Part shown: in pieces, positions 8,297 through 17,460 of the stretch
Position numbering within the stretch: the first letter of the stretch is position 1
Layout of the letters: every line of letters starts with the position of its first letter
NCBI GenBank assembly: GCA_000720805.1
Contig: JODI01000001.1
Span: 1 to 64,000, forward strand
Source of the DNA: Streptomyces violaceoruber
GTDB taxonomy: Bacteria > Actinomycetota > Actinomycetes > Streptomycetales > Streptomycetaceae
Direction: 5' to 3'
DNA length: 64,000 nucleotides
Program-made: the position numbers and the translations under genes
The notes under the pieces: model-generated
Seen by the model: only the letters and a program-made list of their open reading frames with translations
What the model was told of the DNA's origin: nothing
The model's database searches: none

Positions 8297-9085
8297 GTGA
8301 CAGGCACTGCGGCACCCCCTTCCTTCCGGCTCGCCTACGTCCCGGGAGTCACCCCCGGCAAGTGGGTGCGGATCTGGAACGAGCGCCTGCCCGACGTCCC
8401 CCTGGAACTCGTCGCGGTGTCGGCCGCCGAGGCCCCCGACGTGCTGCGCGACGGCCGCGCGGACGCGGCGCTGGTACGGCTCCCCGTCGACCGCGCGGTC
8501 TTCAGCGCGATCCCCCTCTACACCGAGACGACGGTCGTCGTGGTCCCCAAGGACCACGTCGTGACGGCGGCGGACGAAGTGGAGTGCGCCGATCTCGCGG
8601 ACGAGACCGTGCTGCACCCCCTCGACGACGTCCTCGACTGGGAGGCGCCGCCGGGAGAGCCCGCGTTCGAGCGGCCCGCCACCACGGCCGACGCCGTCGA
8701 ACTGGTGGCGGCGGGCATCGGCCTCCTCGTCGTCCCCCAGTCCGTGGCCCGCCTCCACCACCGCCGCGACCTCACCTACCGTCCGGTCGTCGACGCCCCC
8801 GAGTCCGGCGTCGCCCTCTCCTGGCCCGAGGACGCGACCACCGACCTGGTCGAGGACTTCATCGGCATCGTCCGCGGCCGCACGGTCAACAGCACCCGGG
8901 GCCGTCCGGCCCAGGCAACGCAGCCGACGGACAAGGCCAGGGAGAAGGCGTCCAAGGAGAAGTCCAAGGACAAGCCCCCCGCCCGCCGCAAACCCGCGCC
9001 CGGCAAGGCGACGGCCCGCAACCCGCGAAGCGGTTCCGGCGGCGCCACGGGAGGCAGGCGCGGCAAGCCCCGTCGCCGTTCCTAG
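8297..9085 (+). CDS. LysR substrate-binding-domain protein without HTH
   Basis: 262 residues. Residues about 8-195 look like a LysR effector-binding domain (FRLAYVPGVTPGKW; DAALVRLPVD; TTADAVELVAAGIGLLVVPQSVARLH). The N-terminal winged helix that all LysR regulators need for DNA binding is absent, because the domain starts at residue 8. Instead there is a C-terminal tail of about 60 residues rich in Lys, Arg, Pro and Ala, which could bind nucleic acid. The GTG start has no ribosome site but sits seven bases after TAGCCT, suggesting a leaderless message. A functional partnership with the divergent DUF5997 protein is an inference. Confidence 0.82.
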   Translation: MTGTAAPPSFRLAYVPGVTPGKWVRIWNERLPDVPLELVAVSAAEAPDVLRDGRADAALVRLPVDRAVFSAIPLYTETTVVVVPKDHVVTAADEVECADLADETVLHPLDDVLDWEAPPGEPAFERPATTADAVELVAAGIGLLVVPQSVARLHHRRDLTYRPVVDAPESGVALSWPEDATTDLVEDFIGIVRGRTVNSTRGRPAQATQPTDKAREKASKEKSKDKPPARRKPAPGKATARNPRSGSGGATGGRRGKPRRRS

Positions 9086-9257
9086 CGGAGGGCGGGGCCC
9101 GCAGGCGCCGAGCGCGGCGTGACGGGTCCGAGGTCTTCCTGGCGGGTTGCGCAGGTCATCGGCCACCGTCTCCGACGTGCGGTCACCCGGGCGCGGGAGT
9201 CCGCCGACCCCATGCGCTCGGCGCGCGTGGGCGGCCGTCCCGATGCCGCACGGAGCG

Positions 9258-9350
9258 CACGTGGCTGTCTGCCGATGCGGTCCCTGCATGGACACGTGGC
9301 TGTCTGCCGATGCGGTCCCTGCGGTGGCCGTCTCCCGATGGGGTCACTGC
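9258..9350. repeat. 35-bp-period repeats, two exact and at least one degenerate copy
   Basis: A 30-base sequence starting CACGTGGCTGTCTGCCGATG is identical at 9258-9287 and 9293-9322. A degenerate copy follows at about 9323-9350, and a further fragment (CACGTGGCCCTCTGC) at about 9354. Confidence 0.8.
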
Positions 9351-9516
9351 GTACACGTGGCCCTCTGCGCCGTACGCACCACCCGCCGTCCGTCCGACGC
9401 GCCGAGCAGCCGCGCGGACACCCATGCCCCCGTGGGGTCGTCCCGTTGGCCAGTGCGGGGTGGGCCACACCGGAGTCGGTCCCTCGGAGAACGGGGCGGA
9501 GCCCGTGGGCGGGACG

Positions 9517-9588
9517 GAGAGCGCCAAGGGACAGGAGAGCGCCAAAGGGCAGGAGAGCGCCAAAGGGCAGGAGAGCGCCAAGGGACGG
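9517..9588. repeat. four 18-bp tandem repeats
   Basis: Units at 9517-9534, 9535-9552, 9553-9570 and 9571-9588 share GAGAGCGCCAARGGRCAG. The second and third are identical. The period is a multiple of three, so it reads as ESAKGQ repeats in one frame, but no gene encloses it convincingly. It ends 105 bases upstream of the LuxR-type start. Confidence 0.85.
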
Positions 9589-9693
9589 GAGCGACCAGTT
9601 CCGGCCGTTCGCAGCCCGATGTCCTGCCGACAGGGGACAGGTGTCCGGTCGCGCACGGTCCGGGGTGGCCCCGCGAGTGGCAGAATCTGGGCC

Positions 9694-12294
9694 GTGTACC
9701 GGGGGATCCTCGAGCGGGAGCCCGAGCTGGAACGACTGGCCCGGGCGGCGCGGGAGGCGGCCGACGGGGCCGGTTCCGTGGTCCTCGTCTTCGGCGAGGC
9801 GGGGATCGGCAAGTCGAGCCTGGTCCGGGCCATGCCCGAGCGGCTGCCCGAGCGGGCCCGGATCCTCGTCGGCGCCTGTGACGACCTGGACACCCGCCGC
9901 CCCCTCGGCCCGTTCCGCGACCTCGTCGGCAGCGTCGGCAGCGAACTGGCGCGGGCCGTCCTGGCGGGCGGCGACCGGTACCGCGTCCACGAGGCCCTGC
10001 ACACCGAGCTGGCCGGCGCCCCGCATCCGGCGGTGCTCGTCGTCGAGGACGTGCACTGGGCCGACGAGGCCTCCCTGGACGCCCTGCGCTTCCTGGTACG
10101 GCGGATCGAGCGGCTGTCGGCGCTGCTCGTCCTGACCTACCGCGACGACGAGTTGAGCACCGGGCATCCTCTGCGCCACCTGCTCGGACAGGTCTCCCGC
10201 GCACCCCGGATGCACCGGATGCCCCTGGCCCGGCTCTCCCTCGACGCGGTACGCACCCTCAGCGCCACCGGGCGGCTCGACGCGGCGCACGTCTACGAGG
10301 TGACCTCGGGCAACCCCTTCTTCGTCACCGAGATCGTGGCCGCCGGCGACACCGGGGACGTGCCCCCGACGGTCGTCGACGCCGTACTCGCCCGGCTGCG
10401 CGGGCTGGACGCCGCCGCCCTGGCCGCACTGGAGCGGCTCGCCGTCGTCCCCTCGGCCGTCGAGCGGCCGCTCGTCGACGCTCTGCTCACGGAGGGCGTC
10501 GCCGTGCTGGCACCGGCCGAACAGCGCGGACTGCTGACCGTGACGCCGGAAAGGGTGGCGTTCCGGCACGAGCTGATCCGACGGGCCGTGGCCGACTCCT
10601 TGCCCGCCGCCCGGCGGATCGAGCTCAACCGCACCGTCCTCGCGGCCCTCGTCACCCGCCCCGGCACCGACGCCGCTCGCCTCGTCCACCACGCCGCACA
10701 GGCCGGCGACCAAGACGCCGTCGCCCGCTACGGACCCGACGCCGCCCAGGACGCCTCCGGCGCCGGCGCCCACCGCGAGGCCGCCGCCCACCTGCGGCTC
10801 GTCCTGCGCGAACGGCACCGCTACCCCCCGGCCGAACTCGCCGGCCTGCTCGAACGGTACGCCGTGGAGAGCTACACCATCGCCGACACCGCCGCGGCCG
10901 TGCCCGCCCAGCGGGAAGCAGTCGCCCTGCGCCGCACCCTCGGCGACACCCTCGCCCTCGGCGCCGACCTGCGCTGGCTGTCCCGGATCCACTGGTGGGC
11001 CGGGGACGCCGAACACGCGCAGGAGGCGGCCCGCGAGGCCGTGGCCGTCCTGGAACACGCGGGCGACGACCGGCTGCTGGCGCTCGCCCACAGCAACACG
11101 GCCCAACTGCGCATGCTGTCCGAGCGGTACGCCGAGGCCGTCGAACACGGTGAGCGTGCCATCGTCCTGGCGCGCAAGGTCGACGATCCGGCGATCCTCT
11201 CGCACGCCCTCAACAACGTGGGCACGGCCCGCTGGCGCGGCGGCGAGCCGGCCGGACGCCACCAGTTGGAGGAGAGCCTGGAGGTCGCGCTCGCCGCCGG
11301 CGAGGTCGAACACGCCTGCCGGGCCTACGCCAACATCATCTGGAACCTGCTCGACGGCCTCCGGTTCGCCGAGGCCGACCGCTTCCTGCCCCCGGCCATG
11401 GACCTGGCCGACCGCGCCGAACACCTCGGTTTCCTGAACTACCTGCACGTCGAACTGGCCATGCGACGCCTGGCCGCCGCCGACTGGGACCAGGCCGAGA
11501 AGCACGCCGAGTTCGGCATGCACGACTTCGTCCCGGCCCGCTGCCCCGCCCTGACCGTCCTGGCCCGCATCCGCGCCCGCCGCGGTCTGCCCGGCGCCGG
11601 TGAACTCCTCGCCGAAGCCTGGGAGATCGCCGTACGCACCAAGGAACTGCAGCGCACCGGGCCGGTGGCGGCCGCCCGGGCCGAGGCGGCCTGGCTGTGC
11701 GGGGACCCGGCCGCCGTGGTCGAAGCCGCCCAACCGGTCCACGCCCAGGCGAGCCGGCTGCCCGGCGCTCCGCACCGCGACGAACTCGGCTACTGGCTCA
11801 CCAAGGCCGGCCACCCGGTCCGCACCGACGACTCGGACCATCCGTACGCGCTTCAGGCCCGCGGCGAGTGGCGGCGGGCCGCCGCGCTCTGGCAGCGGGC
11901 GGGCTGCCCCTACGAACACGCCGCCGCCCTCGCGGAGAGCCCGGAGGCCGCCGACCAGCTCACCGCGCTCGCCGCCTTCGACGCACTCGGCGCCGAACCG
12001 GCCGCCCGGCTGGTCCGCGCCGAACTGCGCCGCCTCGGTGTGCCCCACATCCCCCGCGGGCCGCTCGCGGTGACCCGGCGCAACCCCGCCGGACTCACCG
12101 AACGCCAGCTCCAGGTCATGCGGTTGCTCACCGAGGGGCTGACCAACGCCGAAATCGCCGCACGGCTCGTGGTGTCGGTGCGCACGGTCGACAACCACGT
12201 CCGCGCGGTACTCGACAAACTCGACGCGCCGACCCGGCGCCACGCCGCCGTCCGCGCCGCGGAACTCGGACTGATCGACGGCCGCGAAACGTAG
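9694..12294 (+). CDS. large ATP-binding LuxR-family regulator (LAL type)
   Basis: 866 residues. An N-terminal AAA/NACHT-like ATPase has Walker A GEAGIGKS (about 34-41) and Walker B VLVVEDVHWADE (about 114-125). A long middle region of TPR-like helices follows, and the C-terminal LuxR helix-turn-helix (LTERQLQVMRLLTEGLTNAEIAARL, RTVDNHV) covers the last 65 residues. Such proteins are transcription activators, often of secondary metabolism or sugar genes. The GTG start is chosen because LEREPEL immediately follows, which is the usual family N-terminus (L-x-R-E-x-E-L). The target is unknown; the flavin oxidase gene follows 100 bases downstream on the same strand. Confidence 0.87.
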   Translation: MYRGILEREPELERLARAAREAADGAGSVVLVFGEAGIGKSSLVRAMPERLPERARILVGACDDLDTRRPLGPFRDLVGSVGSELARAVLAGGDRYRVHEALHTELAGAPHPAVLVVEDVHWADEASLDALRFLVRRIERLSALLVLTYRDDELSTGHPLRHLLGQVSRAPRMHRMPLARLSLDAVRTLSATGRLDAAHVYEVTSGNPFFVTEIVAAGDTGDVPPTVVDAVLARLRGLDAAALAALERLAVVPSAVERPLVDALLTEGVAVLAPAEQRGLLTVTPERVAFRHELIRRAVADSLPAARRIELNRTVLAALVTRPGTDAARLVHHAAQAGDQDAVARYGPDAAQDASGAGAHREAAAHLRLVLRERHRYPPAELAGLLERYAVESYTIADTAAAVPAQREAVALRRTLGDTLALGADLRWLSRIHWWAGDAEHAQEAAREAVAVLEHAGDDRLLALAHSNTAQLRMLSERYAEAVEHGERAIVLARKVDDPAILSHALNNVGTARWRGGEPAGRHQLEESLEVALAAGEVEHACRAYANIIWNLLDGLRFAEADRFLPPAMDLADRAEHLGFLNYLHVELAMRRLAAADWDQAEKHAEFGMHDFVPARCPALTVLARIRARRGLPGAGELLAEAWEIAVRTKELQRTGPVAAARAEAAWLCGDPAAVVEAAQPVHAQASRLPGAPHRDELGYWLTKAGHPVRTDDSDHPYALQARGEWRRAAALWQRAGCPYEHAAALAESPEAADQLTALAAFDALGAEPAARLVRAELRRLGVPHIPRGPLAVTRRNPAGLTERQLQVMRLLTEGLTNAEIAARLVVSVRTVDNHVRAVLDKLDAPTRRHAAVRAAELGLIDGRET

Positions 12295-12394
12295 GTATGC
12301 GGCGGGCCCGAGCTGGGTGCCCGCCACGGATACCCGCACCAGTGCGACCGGATAGAACGGGCGGATCAACCCGAAACGACAACGGGGGACCCGC

Positions 12395-13798
12395 ATGACC
12401 AGCACACCCGTCCACGCCGCCCGCCGTGAACTCGCCGACTTCAGAGGGGAGTTGATCGGCCCGGACGACTCCGCGTATCACGAGGCCCGTACCGTCTACA
12501 ACGCGATGATCGACCGGCGCCCCGCCCTCGTCGCCCGCTGCGCCGACGCGGACGCCGTGGCCCGCGTGATCGGCTTCGCCCGCTCGCACGCCCTGCCGCT
12601 CGCGGTCCGCGGCGGCGGCCACCACGGTGCCGGACTCGGCACCGTCGACGGGGGAGTGGTCGCCGACCTCTCACCGCTCAAGGACATACACGTCGACCCC
12701 GAGGCCCGCACGGTCCGGGTCGGCGGCGGCTGCGTCTGGGGCGAGGTCGACCGCGCCACCCACGCCCACGGCCTCGCCACCCCCAGCGGCATCATCTCCA
12801 CCACCGGCGTCGGCGGCATCGCCACCGGCGGCGGGCTCGGCCACCTCACCCGCAAGTGCGGCCTGACCATCGACAACCTGCTGGAGGCCGACGTCGTCCT
12901 CGCCGACGGCAGCCGGGTGCGGGCGAACGCCGACGACAACCGCGACCTGTTCTGGGCGATCCGCGGCGGAGGCGGCAACTTCGGCGTCGTCACCTCGTTC
13001 CTGTTCCGCCTGCACGACGTCAGCACGGTGATCGCCGGACCGACCTTCTGGCCCGTCGAGACCAGCGCCGATGTCCTCGCCGCCTACCGGGACTTCCTCC
13101 CGCGGGCGCCCCGCGAGCTCAACGCCTTCTTCCTGCACGGCACGGTCCCGCCCGCCCCGCCGTTCCCCGAGGACATCCAGCTGCGCAAGATCGCGGGCGT
13201 CGTCTGGTGCCACACCGGCGACGACCCCGAGGCGGCCGCACGGGAGATGGCCCCGCTGCTCGACGCCCTGCCCACTCCCTTGCTGCACGCGCCGTCGGCG
13301 ATGCCGCACCCCGACATGCAGGCCATGTTCGACGGGCTCTACCCGCCCGGCCACCAGTGGTACTGGCGCGCCGACTTCGTCGACACCATCCCCGACGAGG
13401 CCGTCCAGCTCCACGCCAAGTTCGGCGCCGAGGTGCCCACCATGCAGTCGACGATGCACCTGTACCCGATCGACGGCGCCGCCCACGACGTCGGCCCTGA
13501 CGAGACCCCCTGGGCCTACCGTGACTCCACCTGGGCCTCGGTCTACGCCGGGGTCGACCCCGACCCGGCCAACGCCGAGCTCGTCAGGCGGTGGACGGTC
13601 GACTACTTCGACGCCCTGCACCTGTACTCGGCGGGCGGCGCCTACGTCAACATGATGATGGACGAGGGCCAGGAACGCGTCCGGGCAAGCTACCGCGGCA
13701 ACTACGACCGCCTGGCCGCCGTCAAGGCCGACCTCGACCCGGACAACGTCTTCCACCTCAACCAGAACATCCGGCCGGCGCCGGGGCCGCGCCCCTGA
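12395..13798 (+). CDS. FAD-linked oxidase, berberine-bridge family
   Basis: 467 residues. The FAD-binding PCMH-type domain contains RGGGHH (72-77), whose first His is the usual 8-alpha covalent FAD site, and VGGIATGGGLGHLTRK. The C-terminal BBE element reads LDPDNVFHLNQNI. The Cys that makes the second FAD bond in bicovalent members is replaced: the segment before VGGIATGGG reads IISTTG. No signal peptide is present. These enzymes oxidise sugars, alkaloids or polyketides; the substrate is unknown. It lies 100 bases after the LuxR regulator, which may control it. Confidence 0.85.
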   Translation: MTSTPVHAARRELADFRGELIGPDDSAYHEARTVYNAMIDRRPALVARCADADAVARVIGFARSHALPLAVRGGGHHGAGLGTVDGGVVADLSPLKDIHVDPEARTVRVGGGCVWGEVDRATHAHGLATPSGIISTTGVGGIATGGGLGHLTRKCGLTIDNLLEADVVLADGSRVRANADDNRDLFWAIRGGGGNFGVVTSFLFRLHDVSTVIAGPTFWPVETSADVLAAYRDFLPRAPRELNAFFLHGTVPPAPPFPEDIQLRKIAGVVWCHTGDDPEAAAREMAPLLDALPTPLLHAPSAMPHPDMQAMFDGLYPPGHQWYWRADFVDTIPDEAVQLHAKFGAEVPTMQSTMHLYPIDGAAHDVGPDETPWAYRDSTWASVYAGVDPDPANAELVRRWTVDYFDALHLYSAGGAYVNMMMDEGQERVRASYRGNYDRLAAVKADLDPDNVFHLNQNIRPAPGPRP

Positions 13799-13811
13799 AC
13801 CGGGAGCACGG

Positions 13812-14507
13812 TCACGCCACCGGCACCGTGCGCATCAGCCAGTCGTGGGCGGTGCGGGCCGTGAACTCGGCCTGACCGCCCGCCACCAGCAGATCCGCGG
13901 TGGCGAACTCCGGACCGCCCGCCTGCGCCGTGACGTACGGGATCGCGATGCAACGCATCCCGGCCGCGTGCGCGGCGGCGGCGCCCGGCGCCGCGTCCTC
14001 CACGACCACGCAGTCGGCCGGGGCCGCGCCGAGCCGACGGGCCGCCTCCAGGAACACGTCCGGAGCGGGCTTGCCGTGGGCGACCTCGTCCGCCGACACG
14101 GACGTCCGCAGATACGCGTCCAGGCCGGTCCCGGCCAGCACCGCCGCGATGGCCTCGGGCGACGAACCCGACGCCACGGCCATCGGAACACCCGCACTCG
14201 CCAGCAACTCCACGAACTCGCGCATCTCCGGGTACGCGCGCGTGGAGGCGCGGGCCAGCTCCAGATAGAGGCGGTTCTTGGCGGCGAGGATCTCCTCGAC
14301 GGAGGCTCGCAGGCCGTACCGGTGCTTCCAGACGGCGACCGTCTCCAGCGTGCTGATGCCGACGAACCGCTCGTGGTCCGACCAGCTGTAGTCCAGGACG
14401 CCGTACGCGGCGAGAACCTGGCGGCCCGCTTCGTAATAGTTCGGCTCGCTGTCCACGAGCGTTCCGTCGAGATCGAAGATGACCGCGGTGTCGCCGAGAT
14501 TGCTCAT
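13812..14507 (-). CDS. HAD-IA family phosphatase, beta-phosphoglucomutase-like
   Basis: 231 residues with all HAD motifs: DLDGTLVDSE (nucleophile Asp near residue 11), SGSS as motif II, the Lys in GKPAPDVF as motif III, and VVVEDAAPG as motif IV. It probably hydrolyses a small phosphate ester such as a sugar phosphate. It lies 19 bases downstream of the Lrp regulator and is likely co-transcribed with it. Confidence 0.86.
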   Translation of the reverse strand: MSNLGDTAVIFDLDGTLVDSEPNYYEAGRQVLAAYGVLDYSWSDHERFVGISTLETVAVWKHRYGLRASVEEILAAKNRLYLELARASTRAYPEMREFVELLASAGVPMAVASGSSPEAIAAVLAGTGLDAYLRTSVSADEVAHGKPAPDVFLEAARRLGAAPADCVVVEDAAPGAAAAHAAGMRCIAIPYVTAQAGGPEFATADLLVAGGQAEFTARTAHDWLMRTVPVA

Positions 14508-14526
14508 GGTCCCAGGATGTCAAAGG

Positions 14527-15003
14527 TCATTTCCGGCCCGCTCGTCCCATCGACTCCACCAGCGGCAGCAACCGGTACGGGACCCGCTCGCGCAGGGCCA
14601 CCTCGGTGCGGGTGCGGACGACTCCCGGCAGGCTGATCAGCTTCTGGATCACGTCCTCCAGCTGCGCGTTGTCGCGCGCCACCACCCGCGTCAGCAGATC
14701 ACCGCCGCCGGTGATCGAGAAGGCCTCCACGATCTCGGGTACGGCGGCCAGCGCGTCCCCCACGTCGTCCAGATGCCCCTGGGTGACCTCGATGTGCACG
14801 AACGCGAGCACCGGGTGGCCGAGCGCGGCGGGGGAGAGGGACGGACCCGTACCGGTGATCACCCCGTCCCGCTCCAGCCGGTCGAGACGGGCCTGCAGCG
14901 TGCCGCGGGCGACCCCGAGGATCCGGGCGTACTCGCGCACGCTCGTACGGGGCTGCTCCAGCAGCAGCCGCAGGATGCGGGTGTCCAGCTCGTCCACGGA
15001 CAT
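14527..15003 (-). CDS. Lrp/AsnC family transcriptional regulator
   Basis: 158 residues from the ATG at 15003. An N-terminal winged helix-turn-helix (DELDTRILRLLLEQPRTSVREYARILGVARGTLQARLDRL, given here in pieces: DTRILRLLLEQPRTS, REYARILGVARGTLQ) is followed by the RAM ligand-binding domain (LAFVHIEVTQGHLDDV, SITGGGDLLTRVVA). A longer start at 15075 is possible but adds an atypical Arg-rich leader. It likely regulates itself and the HAD gene downstream. Confidence 0.85.
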   Translation of the reverse strand: MSVDELDTRILRLLLEQPRTSVREYARILGVARGTLQARLDRLERDGVITGTGPSLSPAALGHPVLAFVHIEVTQGHLDDVGDALAAVPEIVEAFSITGGGDLLTRVVARDNAQLEDVIQKLISLPGVVRTRTEVALRERVPYRLLPLVESMGRAGRK

Positions 15004-15197
15004 CGCGCCGGGCCTCCTCGTCCATGGTCCGTTGGCTCGCCGATGGACGCGCGAGGACCGTTGTTCCTGTACCAATGGCCCAGCATTCTAAGCGCCGCTT
15101 GAGCCAGATGGTGACTTGGTGTTGCAATGAGGCCGTCGATGGCGCTGCGGATCCCGCGGCGCCTTTCGCATGCCAGGGGCGAAGGGGGAGGGAATCA

Positions 15198-16868
15198 GTG
15201 CTGAAGCGGATGTTCGCGGCGCCGGACCCGGGGCGGGTGCGGCTGCGGTTCGCCACACGGGCCGCGCTGGGCATCGGGCTCGCGGTGGTCCTGTGCGGGC
15301 TCGCCGGACACTCGCTCGTCGGCGCCGTCACCGGTGGGCTGGCCGCACTGCTCGCCCTGTTCACCGTCACGGACGCCACCGTCCGCCGGCAGGCCGTCAC
15401 CACGGCGCTGCTGCCCGCCGTCGGCCTGCCCGTGCTCGCCGCCGCGGCCGCACTGCACGACCAGCCGGTCGCCCGCGACCTCGCCTTCCTCGCCGTGGTC
15501 GGCGCGGGCGTGTACGCGCGGCGCTGGGGCCCGCGCGGACACAGCCTCGGCGTGTTCGCGTTCATGACCTTCTTCGTGGCGCAGTTCCTGCGCGCCACCA
15601 CGGACCAACTGCCCGAGCTGTACGCGGCCGTCGTCCTGTCCGTCCTGACCGCCGCGTCGGTCCGCTTCGGCCTGTGGTGCTACGAGCGCCGCATCCCGCC
15701 GGCCCCCGTCCCCGCCCCGCCGGGCGGCACCGGCCTCGCCCGCGTGACCACCCGCCAGGCGATCCAGGCGACCGCCGGCGCGGGCTTCGCGCTGGTCGTG
15801 GGCCAGCTGGTGTCCGGCCAGCGCTGGTACTGGGCCGTCGGCGCCACCTGGTGGATCTTCGTCAACACCACCTCGCGCGGCGAGACCCTGGTCCGTGGCT
15901 TCCGCCGGATCCTCGGCACGGTCATCGGCATCGGCCTCGGCCTGCTCATGGCCGTCCCGCTGGCCGGGGCCCCGGTGCCGACGGCCGTGCTCCTCGCCGT
16001 CTGCGTCTTCGGCATCTTCTACACGGCCGCCGTGTCCTACACCTGGATGATGCTCTGCGTGACCCTGCTCGCCGAGCTGCTCTACGGCCTTCTCGGCGTC
16101 CTGGAGCCCGGCCTGCTGGCCCTCCGCCTGGCCGAGACCGGCGTCGGCGCGCTCGGTGCCGGGCTTGCGGTGCTCTTCGTCCTGCCCGTCACCACGCACA
16201 CCGTCACCGACGCCTGGATCCAGCGGGCCCTGCACTGCGTCCACGCCTGTACGGCCGAGGCGGCGGCCCGCCTGGCCGGCTCTCCCACGGCCGACCCCGC
16301 ACCCCACGTGGCCGAACTGGAGCGACTCCTCGGCCGCGTACGCCTGTCGACCGCCCCGCTGGTCCACCCTCTGAACCCGATGCGGGCCCGCAAACACCGC
16401 GCCCGCCGAGTCCTGGCCCTCCTCGACGCCTGCGCCCACGAGATCCACGGCCTGACCACCACCGCCGCACACCCGGAGGCCTCCCACGACGCCCGCCTGG
16501 CCATGGCGTGCCGACGGGTCGAGGGGGCGGTGGAGGCCCTCACCGGGGGTGGGCGTGAGAGTGCTCCGGCGAGCGGCGGTTCGGCTGGGGATGCGGCTGC
16601 GGACCGCGGCCCGGCCTGGGGTACGGCCCCGGACGGCGGCCCCGAGCGCGACGCGCGGACGGGCGGCGCCCTCACGGCTCGCGGCACCCGCGGCGCCTCG
16701 CTCACCGGCCCCGGGGGCGCTCTCGGAGGCGGCGTACGCGAGAACGTGCCGACGTACGCTCCCGCCCCGGCACCCGCGCTGGCCCACCTGCACGGCCTGG
16801 AGCGAGCCCTCGCGGAACTGGCCACCCCCCTCCGGGCCCCCTCGGGCTCGCCGCTCGTCGGCGCTTGA
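15198..16868 (+). CDS. FUSC family (aromatic-acid exporter-like) membrane protein
   Basis: 556 residues. It has two blocks of hydrophobic segments (about 20-130 and 185-320) separated by a short hydrophilic stretch, the duplicated FUSC/ArAE layout, and a long Gly/Ala-rich hydrophilic C-terminus (about 350-556) likely in the cytoplasm. The second half has the FUSC signature YWAVGATWWIFVNTTSRGETLVRGFRR (in part: YWAVGATWWIFV, RGFRRILGTVIG). The GTG start at 15198 has a strong GGGGGAGG site five to six bases upstream. It is divergent from the Lrp regulator, which could control it. Confidence 0.82.
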   Translation: MLKRMFAAPDPGRVRLRFATRAALGIGLAVVLCGLAGHSLVGAVTGGLAALLALFTVTDATVRRQAVTTALLPAVGLPVLAAAAALHDQPVARDLAFLAVVGAGVYARRWGPRGHSLGVFAFMTFFVAQFLRATTDQLPELYAAVVLSVLTAASVRFGLWCYERRIPPAPVPAPPGGTGLARVTTRQAIQATAGAGFALVVGQLVSGQRWYWAVGATWWIFVNTTSRGETLVRGFRRILGTVIGIGLGLLMAVPLAGAPVPTAVLLAVCVFGIFYTAAVSYTWMMLCVTLLAELLYGLLGVLEPGLLALRLAETGVGALGAGLAVLFVLPVTTHTVTDAWIQRALHCVHACTAEAAARLAGSPTADPAPHVAELERLLGRVRLSTAPLVHPLNPMRARKHRARRVLALLDACAHEIHGLTTTAAHPEASHDARLAMACRRVEGAVEALTGGGRESAPASGGSAGDAAADRGPAWGTAPDGGPERDARTGGALTARGTRGASLTGPGGALGGGVRENVPTYAPAPAPALAHLHGLERALAELATPLRAPSGSPLVGA

Positions 16869-17460
16869 GAAGCCGCCCGGGTCGGCGTGCGGCGAGGTGC
16901 GGCGGGTGTGGATCCGCCGCGGAAAAGAGCCGGCTGGACACCGATGGGTGCCGACGAGGAGGCCGACCGCGCCCCCGTGCCGGAACGCCGCACAGCGGTG
17001 CACACCCCCGAGCCGCGCATCCCCGAGGAGCCGCTGTCCCGGGCGAGCTCTCCCGCCGAGCCGCCGCCCTTTCCCTGCCGCCAGGCCACCGCCCCACCGT
17101 CACACCGCCACCCCCACCGCCACCGGCGTGGGCAAGGCCGCTCCACCGAGCAGCCGCACCGCTGAAGTCCCCGCCCCGGGCCGCCTGCGAAGCCACCACC
17201 CCTTCGGCATGTCGCATCGCGCCCTGCAGGTGCACCCCGAGCAGCCGCCACCCCGTGCAACGCCCTCCCGCGAACCCCTGGTCACCGGCCGCCGCCCCGC
17301 CGGGACCGCCCGTCAGGGGCACGCCACCCTTCGAAGGCATCGCGCCTTTGGCAAAACCAAAACCCTCATCTGGTCTAGACCTTGCGTGATCGACTGCTAC
17401 CGTCGCCCCCGACGGCGCAGCACTGGCACAGCTCCGGCACAGCACCGAAAGGGGACCGCG
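16869..17460. other. 592-bp intergenic region
   Basis: No gene is supported. The first 470 bases are C/G-rich low-complexity DNA. The last 100 bases are more AT-rich and contain a probable DasR site and presumably the lactonase promoter. Confidence 0.55.
17369..17384 (+). promoter_or_regulatory. probable DasR-responsive element (dre)
   Basis: The core TGGTCTAGACC at 17371-17381 matches the published dre consensus ACTGGTCTAGACCAGT at 12 of 16 positions, including the whole central palindrome GGTCTAGACC. DasR is the GntR-family regulator that senses glucosamine-6-phosphate. The site is about 80 bases upstream of the lactonase start. Confidence 0.6.

Larger units (their letters stand above)
9086..9693. 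other. 608-bp intergenic region with two repeat arrays
   Basis: The frame of the LuxR gene stays open upstream through this region, but its translation is low-complexity and repeat-derived, and the family-typical N-terminus begins at 9694. Two short tandem arrays (9258-9350 and 9517-9588) lie here. No gene is called. Confidence 0.6.

Noticed and set aside
7690..9693. A very long open frame that continues upstream from the LuxR-type gene and would give a protein of over 1500 residues.
   Set aside because: It runs antisense or out of frame through two good genes and through repeat arrays; the family-typical N-terminus begins at 9694.
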